From positions 44,734-108,733 of the forward strand of contig JBMFIR010000002.1 in NCBI GenBank assembly GCA_049976205.1: DNA of 64,000 nucleotides, in the 5' to 3' direction. How positions within the stretch are numbered: the first letter of the stretch is position 1; each line of letters opens with the position of its first letter. Below the pieces are notes generated by a model. It had not been told where the DNA came from. It saw only the letters and a list, made by a program, of their open reading frames with translations, and did no database searches. Both the position numbers and the translations under genes were made by a program. Positions 1 through 8,752 of the stretch are shown here, piece by piece. This stretch comes from WYEN01 sp049976205. GTDB taxonomy: Archaea; Thermoproteota; Thermoprotei_A; Sulfolobales; AG1.

Positions 1-77
1 GCTACTACTCTATGTCCTTTCTCCAGAGCTCTCCTAATTATATAGCTGCCTAAGTGTCCTGACGCACCTGTTACCAA
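1..77 (-). CDS. NAD-dependent epimerase/dehydratase, N-terminal fragment
   Basis: Only the first ~25 codons lie in the window; the gene continues off the left edge. The translation shows the first strand and glycine loop of an extended SDR Rossmann fold (ILVTGASGHLGSYIIRRA, then GHRVV). No ATG is in frame; a TTG at 75-77 lies about 11 nt after a GGAGAG Shine-Dalgarno but would cut into the first beta strand, so the start is uncertain. The substrate cannot be told from this piece. It is probably a nucleotide-sugar epimerase or dehydratase. Confidence 0.7.
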   Translation of the reverse strand, partial: MVTGASGHLGSYIIRRALEKGHRVV

Positions 78-198
78 GATATTTAGTTCTCTCCTCGTAT
101 ATCTACCCCCATAACGTAAGTCTCATAGCTTAAACATAAATGAAATTTATTATCATAGGTTAGGAATTTGTGGGAATACGTCACAATTAAATGCTTAA

Positions 199-1656
199 CT
201 AGTATTTACGTGCTAATCTAGCAAAGGTTTTGGCGGGTTTCCCGCATACAGAGCATTTCAAATCTTTCACATCTACTGGTTCTAATGGGCTTCCCAAAAG
301 ATCTACGCCAACCCACCTTTCAGAGAGTTTTATACCGCAAGTCTTTGAACCGCACCATGGTATCTCTACAATAACATTCTCCTTCTTGAATATTTCATCA
401 GCTTCTTCAAGAGATCTTACTCTTCTTATCTTTTTACGAAATTCATTCCATGCTCTATTTCTAAGATTCTCTTCTATCTCCCTATATAAGTCTTTAATTC
501 TACTAATTAATTCACTTTTTCTAACAGTTTCTCTCTTAATAAGATCTCTTCTAAAAACAGTTACGGTATCGCTAGTTAATTCCCGTGGACCTACTTCTAT
601 TCTTATAGGAACTCCCTTGATCTCGTACTTATAGAATTTATCAACTGGCTTAAGCTCTCTATCAAGATCACAGTATACCCTGAATCCCGCATTTTTAAGT
701 AAAGTCTCGATCTCCCTGGCATAGCTCCAGACCCTATCTGTTTCTTCGCTACTTACTGTAGAGGGTATTGGTACAATAACTACTTGTATAGGAGCGTACT
801 TAGGCAGTAATACTAGTCCTCTCTCATCACCATGAATACCTATGAGGGCTGAGACTACTCTCTCTGAAACACCATAACTTGTTTGCCACCCATAATCCAT
901 AGATCCGTCTCTCAGATGGATCCTTACCTCAAATATTCTCGTAAATGTTTGTCCTAAATGATGGACGGTACCTATCTGGAGAGCTCTTCCATCAGGCATT
1001 AACGTGTCAAAAGCCACTGTGTAAACCGCTCCTGGAAACTTATCCCATTCAGGTCTCTTAGACACAATATAGGGTATTCCTAGATCATCGAAAAATTTAC
1101 TATAGATCTCTACAGCCTCAGCAACCTGTTTGTCAGCGTCTTCGAAGGATTCATGCAATGTGTGAGCCTCTTTAAATGTTGTTACCTCACGGACTCTGAT
1201 CAATGCTTTCGTAGATTTTGTCTCGTATCTAAACATACTAACAATTTGATAAAGTTTCTTTGGAAGATCTCTATAGCTATGATACCACAGAGCCTCCATA
1301 TACGTGATAGGGATCTCGCTAGTAGGTCTAAGAGCCAATTTAACATCTAGGGGCTCTAGACCCCCGTGAGTGACCCAATAAACCTGGTTCTCAAATCCTT
1401 TTATGTGTTCACTTTCTTTCTTAATCATATCCTCTGTTATTAGTAGTGGAAACAATACTTCTTCATGACCTGTCTCATTTAAAAGTTCTCTTAGCCTCTG
1501 TAGAACTAACTCTCTTATTTTGAAACCATAGGGTCTCCATATACCCATTCCTTTCACAGGATACCTTCCATAGTCATAGATCTCTGCCGCATCTAGTACC
1601 CAATCGTACCATTTACTAAATTCTTCGCCATATTTCGTGGAAGGCTTCTCCGCCAT
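199..1656 (-). CDS. proS: Prolyl-tRNA synthetase, archaeal/eukaryotic type
   Basis: Charges tRNA-Pro with proline. The 485-residue class II synthetase has the RPTSE segment, motif 2 (FRYE, followed by TTFKEAHT) and motif 3 (GDERGLVLLP), then an anticodon-binding domain and a C-terminal zinc-type domain with Cys pairs CGSKTC and CSVC. The protein ends in Tyr, as archaeal/eukaryotic-type ProRS do. It has no bacterial-type editing insertion. The gene lies 61 nt after atpK on the same strand, so it could be read through from the ATPase operon. The length is normal for the family and nothing is unusual. Confidence 0.97.
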   Translation of the reverse strand: MAEKPSTKYGEEFSKWYDWVLDAAEIYDYGRYPVKGMGIWRPYGFKIRELVLQRLRELLNETGHEEVLFPLLITEDMIKKESEHIKGFENQVYWVTHGGLEPLDVKLALRPTSEIPITYMEALWYHSYRDLPKKLYQIVSMFRYETKSTKALIRVREVTTFKEAHTLHESFEDADKQVAEAVEIYSKFFDDLGIPYIVSKRPEWDKFPGAVYTVAFDTLMPDGRALQIGTVHHLGQTFTRIFEVRIHLRDGSMDYGWQTSYGVSERVVSALIGIHGDERGLVLLPKYAPIQVVIVPIPSTVSSEETDRVWSYAREIETLLKNAGFRVYCDLDRELKPVDKFYKYEIKGVPIRIEVGPRELTSDTVTVFRRDLIKRETVRKSELISRIKDLYREIEENLRNRAWNEFRKKIRRVRSLEEADEIFKKENVIVEIPWCGSKTCGIKLSERWVGVDLLGSPLEPVDVKDLKCSVCGKPAKTFARLARKY

Positions 1657-1717
1657 AGATTACTCAGATAGAAAAATAATTACAAGTTTATAAAAGCTTT
1701 AACCAAGAAAAACTCAA

Positions 1718-2080
1718 CTAGCCTAATAGTACTAGTAGAATAGCTACTATTAAGCCGTATATGCCTAATCCCTCAGCTAGCACAATTATTAAGAAGATTC
1801 TACCAAACAATTCAGGTTTTTCAGCCATTGCGGAAAAACCTGCTGCGCCAGCTATTCCAATTGCCAATCCTGCTCCTAATGCAGCTAACCCGATCGCTAG
1901 TCCTGCTCCCACGTATTTGCCTAATTTATCTAGTCCTACTGATGGTGCTTGAAAAGATACTCCTCCGCCTCCGCCCGCGATTATTGCTACGAAGACAAGT
2001 GTTAGTAAAGCCGCTAAAACAAGGATTGATGACGCAACAACAAGATCAAATTGAACTCTTCCTTGTCCTCTGATCGACAT
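1718..2080 (-). CDS. atpK: A-type ATP synthase proteolipid subunit K (c)
   Basis: Membrane rotor subunit that carries the transported ion. I chose the ATG at 2080 (120 aa) because a GGTGAT site lies 7 nt upstream; a GTG at 2095 is also open. There is an N-terminal hydrophobic segment with a poly-Gly linker (a leader or extra helix), then the two-helix hairpin, Gly/Ala-rich (YVGAGLAIGLAALGAGLAIG) followed by FLIIVLAEGLGIYGLIVAIL. The ion-binding Glu is in LAEGLG, residue 103 from this start. I do not see a sodium signature that I would rely on. It is the last ATPase gene of the F-E-A-B-D-epsilon-K unit. Confidence 0.95.
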   Translation of the reverse strand: MSIRGQGRVQFDLVVASSILVLAALLTLVFVAIIAGGGGGVSFQAPSVGLDKLGKYVGAGLAIGLAALGAGLAIGIAGAAGFSAMAEKPELFGRIFLIIVLAEGLGIYGLIVAILLVLLG

Positions 2081-2098
2081 GCTTAAAATCACCACTCA

Positions 2099-2257
2099 TT
2101 ATTTTCTTAGCTCCTTATAAATTCTTTCTCTAAAATTCTCGATCTCACGGATCCTGCTCTCTCTATATTTATCTATAATATGTTCTAACTCTCTGAGATA
2201 CTTCTCTATATACTCACTTCTTTTTTTCTCAAATGTTTTTAGCAATTCTTTGCTCAA
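2099..2257 (-). CDS. Small charged protein, likely Sul-ATPase epsilon-type subunit
   Basis: A 52-codon open frame fills the gap between atpD and atpK, starting at TTG (2255-2257) and ending TAA at 2099-2101. The predicted protein is almost entirely charged helix (SKELLKTFEKKRSEYIEKY, then repeated R/E/K residues). The TTG follows the atpD stop by 4 nt and the atpK start follows its stop by 18 nt, so the spacing fits an operon gene. The Sulfolobus ATPase operon has a small epsilon gene in exactly this position, between gamma (=D) and the proteolipid. I infer it is the equivalent; sequence similarity has not been tested. Confidence 0.72.
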   Translation of the reverse strand: MSKELLKTFEKKRSEYIEKYLRELEHIIDKYRESRIREIENFRERIYKELRK

Positions 2258-2261
2258 TTGG

Positions 2262-2900
2262 TTATCTGCCCCGGGAGATAAGTTTAGATTTCATCATTTT
2301 AAGTCTGATAAACTCTTCTCTGCTTCTTTCCTCCAGAACTAGTCTTATTCTCTTAATAACACTTTGATATGTTGGTATCACGTAGTAATCTAACGAGTTA
2401 ATTAGTTTCTGAGTATTCTTTAGCTCCATAATTAATCTATTTATGGTTGCTTCTAACTCACTTAATTTAACAAGATCCATCAAAAGATCTTTCATATCCC
2501 GTATTAAATGATCAATATATGGTGAGGTGAAGAACATACTAGAGTTAGGTTCTTTTATTGATCTCTCGTCTAATTCTATTACGGGTACTTTTATTCCGAA
2601 AGCACTTCTCTCGCCTATAATAATTGTTAAGGTCTTTGGTGTGATTTTAGATAAGGTGTTTATATAGATATACCCTAGTTCAGAAGACACTTCGAAAAAT
2701 TCTTCATATACTTTATCTAGTTTATCAAAAACTCTTCTTCTCAATTCAGCATATTTTTCTAGAGCTACTCTAATGTTTAGTAAGAGAACCTCTCTCTTAT
2801 CCTCAAGAATTTTTCTTACTTTAGTAATTATGGTGAGAGCTCTCCTTAGCATTATCAGATTAATTTTTGTGGGTAATGTCTGTCTAGGGTCTAGTGCCAT
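2262..2900 (-). CDS. atpD: A-type ATP synthase subunit D (central stalk)
   Basis: Rotating central-stalk coiled coil, the counterpart of F-type gamma. At 212 aa it begins with the family signature MALDPRQTLPTKINLIMLRR, runs through a long N-terminal helix and ends with a second long helix rich in Arg/Glu (IRLVLEERSREEFIRLKMMK). The middle part forms the head. It starts 2 nt after the atpB stop. Length and position in the A-B-D order are standard. Confidence 0.95.
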   Translation of the reverse strand: MALDPRQTLPTKINLIMLRRALTIITKVRKILEDKREVLLLNIRVALEKYAELRRRVFDKLDKVYEEFFEVSSELGYIYINTLSKITPKTLTIIIGERSAFGIKVPVIELDERSIKEPNSSMFFTSPYIDHLIRDMKDLLMDLVKLSELEATINRLIMELKNTQKLINSLDYYVIPTYQSVIKRIRLVLEERSREEFIRLKMMKSKLISRGR

Positions 2901-2902
2901 CT

Positions 2903-4303
2903 TTACTCTGCGCCTACTCCCCTATATTTAGGATGATATTTCTTGATATTAGTCTCTTTAATATTCGTTAGTTCTGTTTCGGGTAGAATAGATAGTATCT
3001 CCCAAGCAAGATCTAGGGTCTCTTCGATACTTCTATTCTCATAGAATCCTTGGCTCAGAAATCTTCTCTCGAAAGCCTCAGCGAATCTAAGATATTTTCT
3101 ATCTATCTCGCTCAGACTTTCCTCACCAACTATCACAGCTAGACTTCTTAGCTCTTGAGCTCTCGCATATGCTGCATATAACTGATCTTTTACTTCGGCA
3201 TGATCTTCTCTAGTCTTTCCAGGACCTATACCTTCTTTCATTAGTCGTGATAAACTCATTAAAACATTAATTGGTGGATATATACCTCTGTTATAAAGAC
3301 CTCTATCAAGCACTATCTGCCCCTCAGTTATGTAGCCTGTGAGGTCTGGTATTGGGTGGGTTATGTCGTCAGCAGGCATTGTTAGTATGGGCATTTGAGT
3401 AATTGATCCTTTTCTTCCGTGTACTTTACCTGCTCTCTCGTATATAGATGCTAAATCAGAATACATATAGCCTGGGTATCCTTGTCTACCAGGAATCTCT
3501 TCTCTAGCAGAACTAATCTCTCTCAGAGCCTCAGCGTAGTTCGTCATATCAGTTAGTATAACTAAGATATGCATATCTCTCTCATAGGCTAAATACTCAG
3601 CTAATGTAAGAGCTACACGGGGAGTTATTAATCTTATCATGGCAGGCTCATTAGCGAGATTTATAAACATAGCTGTTCTCTTAATCGCTCCTGTCTCCTC
3701 GAAGAATCTTCTGAAGAATAGAGCTTCGTCATACTTTACTCCTATTGCGGCGAAAACAACAGCAAATTCCTCACCTTCTCTTCTCACCGTAGCTTGTCTC
3801 GCGATCTGGGCAGCTAGCATATTATGTGGTAATCCACCACCACTAAATATAGGGAGTTTCTGACCTCTCACAAGTGTATTCATGCCGTCAATAGCTGAAA
3901 CACCTGTCTGTATGAAGTCTTCAGGGTACTTTCGAGCCGCTGGATTAAGCGGAGCTCCATTAACGTCTCTTTTCTCCTCGGCTATGATCTCGGGGCCTCC
4001 ATCAATTGGTCTCCCTAAACCATCAAATACTCTGCCTAGCATATCCTCTGATACAGGTATTTCCATTGTTCTACCTAGAAATCTGACTCTAGTTCCGCTA
4101 GGACTTATGCCTAGTGTTCCCTCAAATACCTGAACAACAGCATATCCTAATCCCACCTCTAGAACTCTTCCACTTCTTCTCTCTCCACTAGGTAGTTCAA
4201 TCGATACTAATTCATCATATGCTACATCCGCAACTTTCTCTACTATGAGTAGAGGCCCCCTGATTTCTTTAATAGTCTCATATTCTTTTAGAAACATCTT
4301 CAT
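2903..4303 (-). CDS. atpB: A-type ATP synthase subunit B (regulatory nucleotide-binding)
   Basis: Non-catalytic hexamer subunit alternating with A. The 466 residues contain an N-terminal beta barrel (EIRGPLLIVEKV), a degenerate P-loop (FSGGGLPHNMLAAQIARQA in place of GxxxxGKT, as usual for B) and the segments GRKGSITQMPILTMPADDI and LTGYITEGQIVLDRGLY. The start ATG overlaps the atpA stop by 4 nt (ATGA), which implies translational coupling. Nothing is unusual. Confidence 0.97.
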   Translation of the reverse strand: MKMFLKEYETIKEIRGPLLIVEKVADVAYDELVSIELPSGERRSGRVLEVGLGYAVVQVFEGTLGISPSGTRVRFLGRTMEIPVSEDMLGRVFDGLGRPIDGGPEIIAEEKRDVNGAPLNPAARKYPEDFIQTGVSAIDGMNTLVRGQKLPIFSGGGLPHNMLAAQIARQATVRREGEEFAVVFAAIGVKYDEALFFRRFFEETGAIKRTAMFINLANEPAMIRLITPRVALTLAEYLAYERDMHILVILTDMTNYAEALREISSAREEIPGRQGYPGYMYSDLASIYERAGKVHGRKGSITQMPILTMPADDITHPIPDLTGYITEGQIVLDRGLYNRGIYPPINVLMSLSRLMKEGIGPGKTREDHAEVKDQLYAAYARAQELRSLAVIVGEESLSEIDRKYLRFAEAFERRFLSQGFYENRSIEETLDLAWEILSILPETELTNIKETNIKKYHPKYRGVGAE

Positions 4304-7300
4304 GTAGAGCCCCTCTTTAAATCCTCAAAATACTTATCTATTTCTTTCTCTAACTCATCTAATTTATCTAATTCATCGTTTCTTACACTGAACCTAGCCT
4401 TTACTATACTGGTCACTAGCTTCTGTGTCTTCTCCCTAATAGTAGCCACGGGTACTCCAGAGTCTACCAATTCCTTAGCATGTCTATAGTACTTAAGCAA
4501 AAGCTTTAGTAATTTAAATTGTTTCTGTGGTGAAGAGAAGGCATCTATAGGATCATATGCGTTCTGCCTCAAGAAACCATCTTTGATCATTCTTGCGATA
4601 TCCATAATGAGTTTGTCCGGCTCAGGTAGATTCTCAACACCTATTAATCTCACGACTTCTTTCAACTCATTTTCCCTCAAAAGTATGCTTAGTGCCTCAT
4701 CTCTTAACGCTCTCCACGAAGGATCTACCTCCTTACTCCACCAATCACTCACTAGATCTGTATATGCAGAGTAGCTAGTTACCCAATTAATTGCGGGGTA
4801 ATGTCTGGAGTATGCCAATGAAGCATCTAGTGCCCAAAAGACTCTGATGAATCTTCTTGTGTGAGTAGTTACGGGTTCTGTGAAATCTCCTCCTGGTGGA
4901 GATACAGCACCTATAACAGTCACCGAACCGGTTCTCTCCGGATTACCCAAGGCTACCACTCTACCAGCTCTTTCGTAGAATTCTGCTAATCTACTCTGTA
5001 GATAGCTTGGGTATCCTTCTTCGGCAGGCATCTCCTCTAGTCTTCCAGCAATTTCTCTAAGAGCCTCTGCCCATCTACTTGTTGAGTCAGCTACTAGAAG
5101 TACGTCGTAGCCTATATCTCTATAGTATTCTCCTAAAGTGATCCCAACATAGATGCTGGCCTCTCTTGCTGATACAGGCATATTACTTGTATTAGCAATT
5201 AATATTGTTCTCTCCATCAGAGGTCTTCCACTCCAAGGATCTTTTGTCTCTGGGAATCTCTCTAATACTTCAGTCATCTCATTGCCTCTCTCTCCGCAGC
5301 CAATGTATATAACTACTTTAGCATCACTCCACATAGCCAAGCTGTGCAGAGTTACGGTGTTATGGAATATTGATGGAACATAGCCTCCTATAAAGTTATG
5401 TGTACTGGGAACAGTAACATCGTATACTACCCACTCACCGTATAGAAGCTCAACCTCCTCTACAGGATCTACTGTTACTTTCTTGAAGATCTCAGCATAT
5501 CTCTTTAGCAGCTCCTGCTTCTTCCGCAGAGTAGCTTTCTGTATAATAAGTGTCTGCACTCTATCTCCAGAGGCTGTAGCCTGTAGAGACGAGTCCAAGT
5601 AAATATCTAAGATCTCTGCAGGAATCACTAGATATTCACTCGGTATCATCTTAAGAATCTCGTCTCTCCTAGCTTTTATCTCGCTGAGAACCTCTCTATA
5701 AAGTGTATAAGGTCCCAAAAGATATCCTACATCAAATAATTCTTTCGTGAGAACCTCATCGTAGAACTTAACTATATCGTGATTATCAGAGATTATAATA
5801 ACATAGATCTTTTGCTCGTACCCTTTATCATTTCTATAAGAACCCTCAGCTATTATAAAGTTTCCTATACCAATTCTATTGAGGAGATATGTTAATTTAT
5901 CTCGTACATCCTTTGTATAAGAGAGAATGTACAACATGCCGTCTCTGTAGAGACCCATTACTCTGAAGTATCCTGCTAAGAAATATTTAATAGCACTCTC
6001 ACTAGCTCTTAGCATTATATTAGGAATTCTTTTCTTCGTAAAGTACTCTGTCGCAAAGCCTGTTTTAAACAATATGTCTCTCAAGATTTTGGATTTAAGT
6101 TGTATAACTACAGAGTTTCTTCCTAAAGGATCTTTATGATATCTCCAGTAGATTGTTTTCTCGATATCGCAGTCTCCAAAGACTCCTCTTAAAACGTCTT
6201 CGAGAAGTTCCTGATTTATATCATCTCTCGGAACATAAATTCTTATGTACTCTGAAGAGTAAAGCTTCCCATTACCCACCAACATTCCGAGTATATAGGC
6301 GAATGCGCCATCTATTTCTTTAGGAATCTTCATACATCTAGGGGACCATCTGTAGGAAACTACTCTTGGGTAAGGAGGCTTTAAACCAGCCATCTTAAAT
6401 ACTTTCTCAATGAGCCATAGAGGGGGATAAGCGATTCTATGGATCATGTTGTAGAGTCTTCTATCCTCTATACCTAGTTCCTGAGCTAAACCTCTTAATC
6501 CACCTCTATGTTTCTTTGCGAGTTTTCTTACTATTTTAATAAACTTCCTCTGGACCACGGGATCCTTTGATACTGCTTCGGGAACGTATTTGTAGAGGTT
6601 TATTCGAGCCTTTGTATTTATGTCAATTTTCCTCGGAACTACAAGCAAATCTCCTTTTCTTAAACTCGCTGCCGGGATCTCTACGAAACCTTTTTCAGGA
6701 TCAAAAACTATTAATTTGTGTATTGGCGTAACCTCTATTACTCTACCTCTCTTAGTACGTATTCTTATAATTTTATCAGTCTTTCCTCTATAGACATGAC
6801 TTATAGGCATCTTAATAAATTCTTTCCCATTGAAACTATATACGTATATTGTTTTTGAACTAACTCCATATACCTCTTCATCTAGCTTAAGATTAGGTTC
6901 TTCACCTTTTATCTTTTTGAAAATTTTCTCTATAGGAACAAGATCCCCGTTGGATAACATAACAGGTGTTCCGGGTAAGAGACATTTACCTGTTCCAAAA
7001 GCTCCTGGTATAGCTCCTGTTCCCCCTTTAGCCATTGGGAAGAATGTGTCAATAATTCTCATACCTGTTATGAGTGGTAGCACAGGATCAAGTTTTACTC
7101 TATAGGGTCTGGGGATTCTGACAGGCCATTTATTAAGCATCTTTATACTTATCTTGTCTCCGTCTCTTTCGATAAAGGCTATAGGCTCTTCAACTGTGTA
7201 ATCTCCTTCTGGACTTAACTCTAATAATCTACCTCTTATATTAGGAGGCACAATGATGGGGTGTTTTATAAGAGGTGTTTCATCTACGTATCCTAAAATA

Positions 7301-7641
7301 TCTCCTGGATTAAGCTCGGCACCAGGTCTAAGTCCTTGGAGAGGTACGAAGCGATACTTTATGTCTCTAGGTATTGACGGGAGTTTTACACCTCTTCTCA
7401 CAAATATTGATTTTGTTTTGTCAAGGATCTTTGATAGAGGTCTCTGAATACCGTCAAAGATCTGACCGATCAAGCCAGGTCCTAGCTCAGCTGATAAAGG
7501 GGCTCCCGTGGCGTAGACCGGATCTCCCGGTTTTATCCCTGAGGTTGTTTCGTATACTTGTATAAAAGATTTATCTCCAGAGATCCTTATTATCTCTCCT
7601 ATAAGTCTTTCTTCACCAACTTCAACGACTTCGTACATCAA
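4300..7641 (-). CDS. atpA: A-type ATP synthase catalytic subunit A, split by an intein
   Basis: Catalytic subunit of the A1 head. The extein has the Walker A region GAFGTGK, interrupted after Lys by an intein (5359-6984) and resumed as TVTLHSLAMW, then YIGCGERGNEMTEVLERFPE, SMPV-type contacts and ISPPGGDFTEPV-like segment (AVSPPGGDFTEPV). The coordinates start at a TTG (MMYEVVEVGEE), but the family's conserved N-terminal strand is encoded further upstream in the same frame (GKILRISGSLAVAEGISS, down from about 7698), back to the in-frame atpE stop at 7720. No ATG, GTG or TTG lies in that stretch. The real start may be ATT at 7711-7713, preceded by a GGGGGTTGAT site, or a one-base indel is present. 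The ORF is 1113 codons, 571 after splicing from this start. Confidence 0.96.
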   Translation of the reverse strand: MMYEVVEVGEERLIGEIIRISGDKSFIQVYETTSGIKPGDPVYATGAPLSAELGPGLIGQIFDGIQRPLSKILDKTKSIFVRRGVKLPSIPRDIKYRFVPLQGLRPGAELNPGDILGYVDETPLIKHPIIVPPNIRGRLLELSPEGDYTVEEPIAFIERDGDKISIKMLNKWPVRIPRPYRVKLDPVLPLITGMRIIDTFFPMAKGGTGAIPGAFGTGKCLLPGTPVMLSNGDLVPIEKIFKKIKGEEPNLKLDEEVYGVSSKTIYVYSFNGKEFIKMPISHVYRGKTDKIIRIRTKRGRVIEVTPIHKLIVFDPEKGFVEIPAASLRKGDLLVVPRKIDINTKARINLYKYVPEAVSKDPVVQRKFIKIVRKLAKKHRGGLRGLAQELGIEDRRLYNMIHRIAYPPLWLIEKVFKMAGLKPPYPRVVSYRWSPRCMKIPKEIDGAFAYILGMLVGNGKLYSSEYIRIYVPRDDINQELLEDVLRGVFGDCDIEKTIYWRYHKDPLGRNSVVIQLKSKILRDILFKTGFATEYFTKKRIPNIMLRASESAIKYFLAGYFRVMGLYRDGMLYILSYTKDVRDKLTYLLNRIGIGNFIIAEGSYRNDKGYEQKIYVIIISDNHDIVKFYDEVLTKELFDVGYLLGPYTLYREVLSEIKARRDEILKMIPSEYLVIPAEILDIYLDSSLQATASGDRVQTLIIQKATLRKKQELLKRYAEIFKKVTVDPVEEVELLYGEWVVYDVTVPSTHNFIGGYVPSIFHNTVTLHSLAMWSDAKVVIYIGCGERGNEMTEVLERFPETKDPWSGRPLMERTILIANTSNMPVSAREASIYVGITLGEYYRDIGYDVLLVADSTSRWAEALREIAGRLEEMPAEEGYPSYLQSRLAEFYERAGRVVALGNPERTGSVTVIGAVSPPGGDFTEPVTTHTRRFIRVFWALDASLAYSRHYPAINWVTSYSAYTDLVSDWWSKEVDPSWRALRDEALSILLRENELKEVVRLIGVENLPEPDKLIMDIARMIKDGFLRQNAYDPIDAFSSPQKQFKLLKLLLKYYRHAKELVDSGVPVATIREKTQKLVTSIVKARFSVRNDELDKLDELEKEIDKYFEDLKRGST
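5359..6984 (-). other. VMA-type intein with decayed LAGLIDADG endonuclease
   Basis: A 542-residue in-frame intein sits in the P-loop of subunit A, the insertion point used by Thermoplasma and Pyrococcus VMA inteins. Splicing residues are intact: Cys1 in CLLPGTPVMLSNGD (block A), the TxxH motif in TPIHKL (block B), VYDVTVPSTHNF (block F), and terminal His-Asn followed by Thr+1. The endonuclease part is recognisable but both catalytic acids seem lost: the first motif reads LGMLVGNG, with Asn in place of Asp (codon 6271-6273), and the second reads LAGYFRVMG, with Met in place of Asp (codon 5956-5958). Splicing is likely active and homing activity likely absent. Confidence 0.93.
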
Positions 7642-7719
7642 AGGAGAAGATATTCCTTCTGCAACTGCTAGACTTCCGCTAATTCTTAATATTTTACCTT
7701 TTCTCTCTATAATCTCTAA

Positions 7720-8355
7720 TCAACCCCCAAAAAGTGTCTTGCTAATAACTAACTTAAGCTCTTCTTCTAAGCTGTTTATTAAGGTATCAAGATCATATCT
7801 ATACACAATATCTCTCGTCTCTGAATAAGCTATGAATCCTCCTTTTATTCTCTCATTTTTCTCAACACTTAATTTCTTGTTTCCTAATTCATCAGTATCT
7901 TTAGTTAGCTCGCTAATGATATTTTTGATTAATTCTATTGTTCCAGGATCTGTTTCTATTATCACATGTTCTGATTTAATATCTCTCAGTACTCTCTCAA
8001 GATTCTTTTTTAAAAACTTTCTATAAGCTGATTCGTTGCTGATCAAGAAATTAATGATTCTCTCTCTCGCTTCTTTGAATACTTCGTCTATGAGTTGATT
8101 TGCTTCTTTACTTAACCTATTTCTTTCTTCTATATCAAGTTTCGATCTATAACTCTCGAAAGAATACTCTAAATTTCTAATATTATCCTCAAGTCTCTTC
8201 TCCTCCTCATGGAATATTTTCTCTATTCTTTCGTGAAGTAGTTTGTTGAGATCTCTCTTGTACTCGCTATAGATCTCATCTATTCTTTTAAGAGTTTTAT
8301 TTATTACGTACTCAGCTAATTTAGTGGGATCCCCGAAAATCTCTACAGCGCACAA
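7720..8355 (-). CDS. atpE: A-type ATP synthase subunit E (peripheral stalk)
   Basis: Peripheral-stalk subunit that pairs with H. The 211 residues have a long charged N-terminal helix (IEKIFHEEEKRLEDNIRNLE) and a C-terminal globular domain with the family's late GGFIAYS segment followed by TLINSLEEEL. It starts at TTG, with a GGGTGATC site about 4 nt before it, 5 nt after atpF stops. Its stop codon is in the same frame as the conserved N-terminal coding of atpA, so an uncorrected readthrough would fuse the two. Confidence 0.93.
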   Translation of the reverse strand: MCAVEIFGDPTKLAEYVINKTLKRIDEIYSEYKRDLNKLLHERIEKIFHEEEKRLEDNIRNLEYSFESYRSKLDIEERNRLSKEANQLIDEVFKEARERIINFLISNESAYRKFLKKNLERVLRDIKSEHVIIETDPGTIELIKNIISELTKDTDELGNKKLSVEKNERIKGGFIAYSETRDIVYRYDLDTLINSLEEELKLVISKTLFGG

Positions 8356-8360
8356 TTAGA

Positions 8361-8675
8361 TCACCCTACACCTAAGGCTTTTCTTAGTAAACTAGACACG
8401 TCTATCTCCTCGGCCTTACTCCAACGCGTAGGTAAAATAGTTATTACAGGCCATCTCTTCGTTGCAGAGATCTTATCAATATAGTCCTTTAATAAGTCGC
8501 CCAGCTCCTTAGTTATGTAGATAATTGAGAATTCGCCTGATCCTATGTAGGTATCTAGTAATTTTCTGATCTTTGCAGGATCCCTGTCTTCGACGACTAC
8601 TCCATCGATACCTAGTAAATTGAACATATTAACAGTATATTTATCGCCGATAACAAGTATCTTCTTTTTCTCCAA
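8361..8675 (-). CDS. atpF: A-type ATP synthase subunit F
   Basis: Small central-stalk subunit of 104 aa. It begins KKILVIGDKYTVNMFNLLGI and has the typical alpha/beta fold, with FSIIYITKELGDLL and a Pro-rich turn (WPVITILPTRW). It starts with TTG at 8675 and has GGTG upstream. It is the first gene of the F-E-A-B-D-epsilon-K unit and is divergent from atpI across a 77-nt promoter region. Confidence 0.92.
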   Translation of the reverse strand: MEKKKILVIGDKYTVNMFNLLGIDGVVVEDRDPAKIRKLLDTYIGSGEFSIIYITKELGDLLKDYIDKISATKRWPVITILPTRWSKAEEIDVSSLLRKALGVG

Positions 8676-8699
8676 ATAAACACCGTCTAATATATTTCA

Positions 8700-8735
8700 T
8701 TATGAATAATTAAAAACTAATTAAAACTAAGTAGT
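8700..8735. promoter_or_regulatory. Divergent promoter region atpF / atpI
   Basis: The 77-nt gap holds A/T-rich TATA-like elements, including a near-direct repeat of TTAAAA(A)CTAA at about 8710-8730 on the plus side and AAATATATTAG reading toward atpF. Two halves of one complex are therefore likely driven from a shared short regulatory region. The exact transcription starts are not known. Confidence 0.45.
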
Positions 8736-8752
8736 TATGGGTTGTTTAGAGA

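Noticed and set aside
230..634. Long open frame antisense to proS, and similar frames antisense to atpB, srp54, hutH and hutU
   Set aside because: They lie opposite well-recognised genes and their translations show no family motif; in this composition antisense frames stay open by chance.
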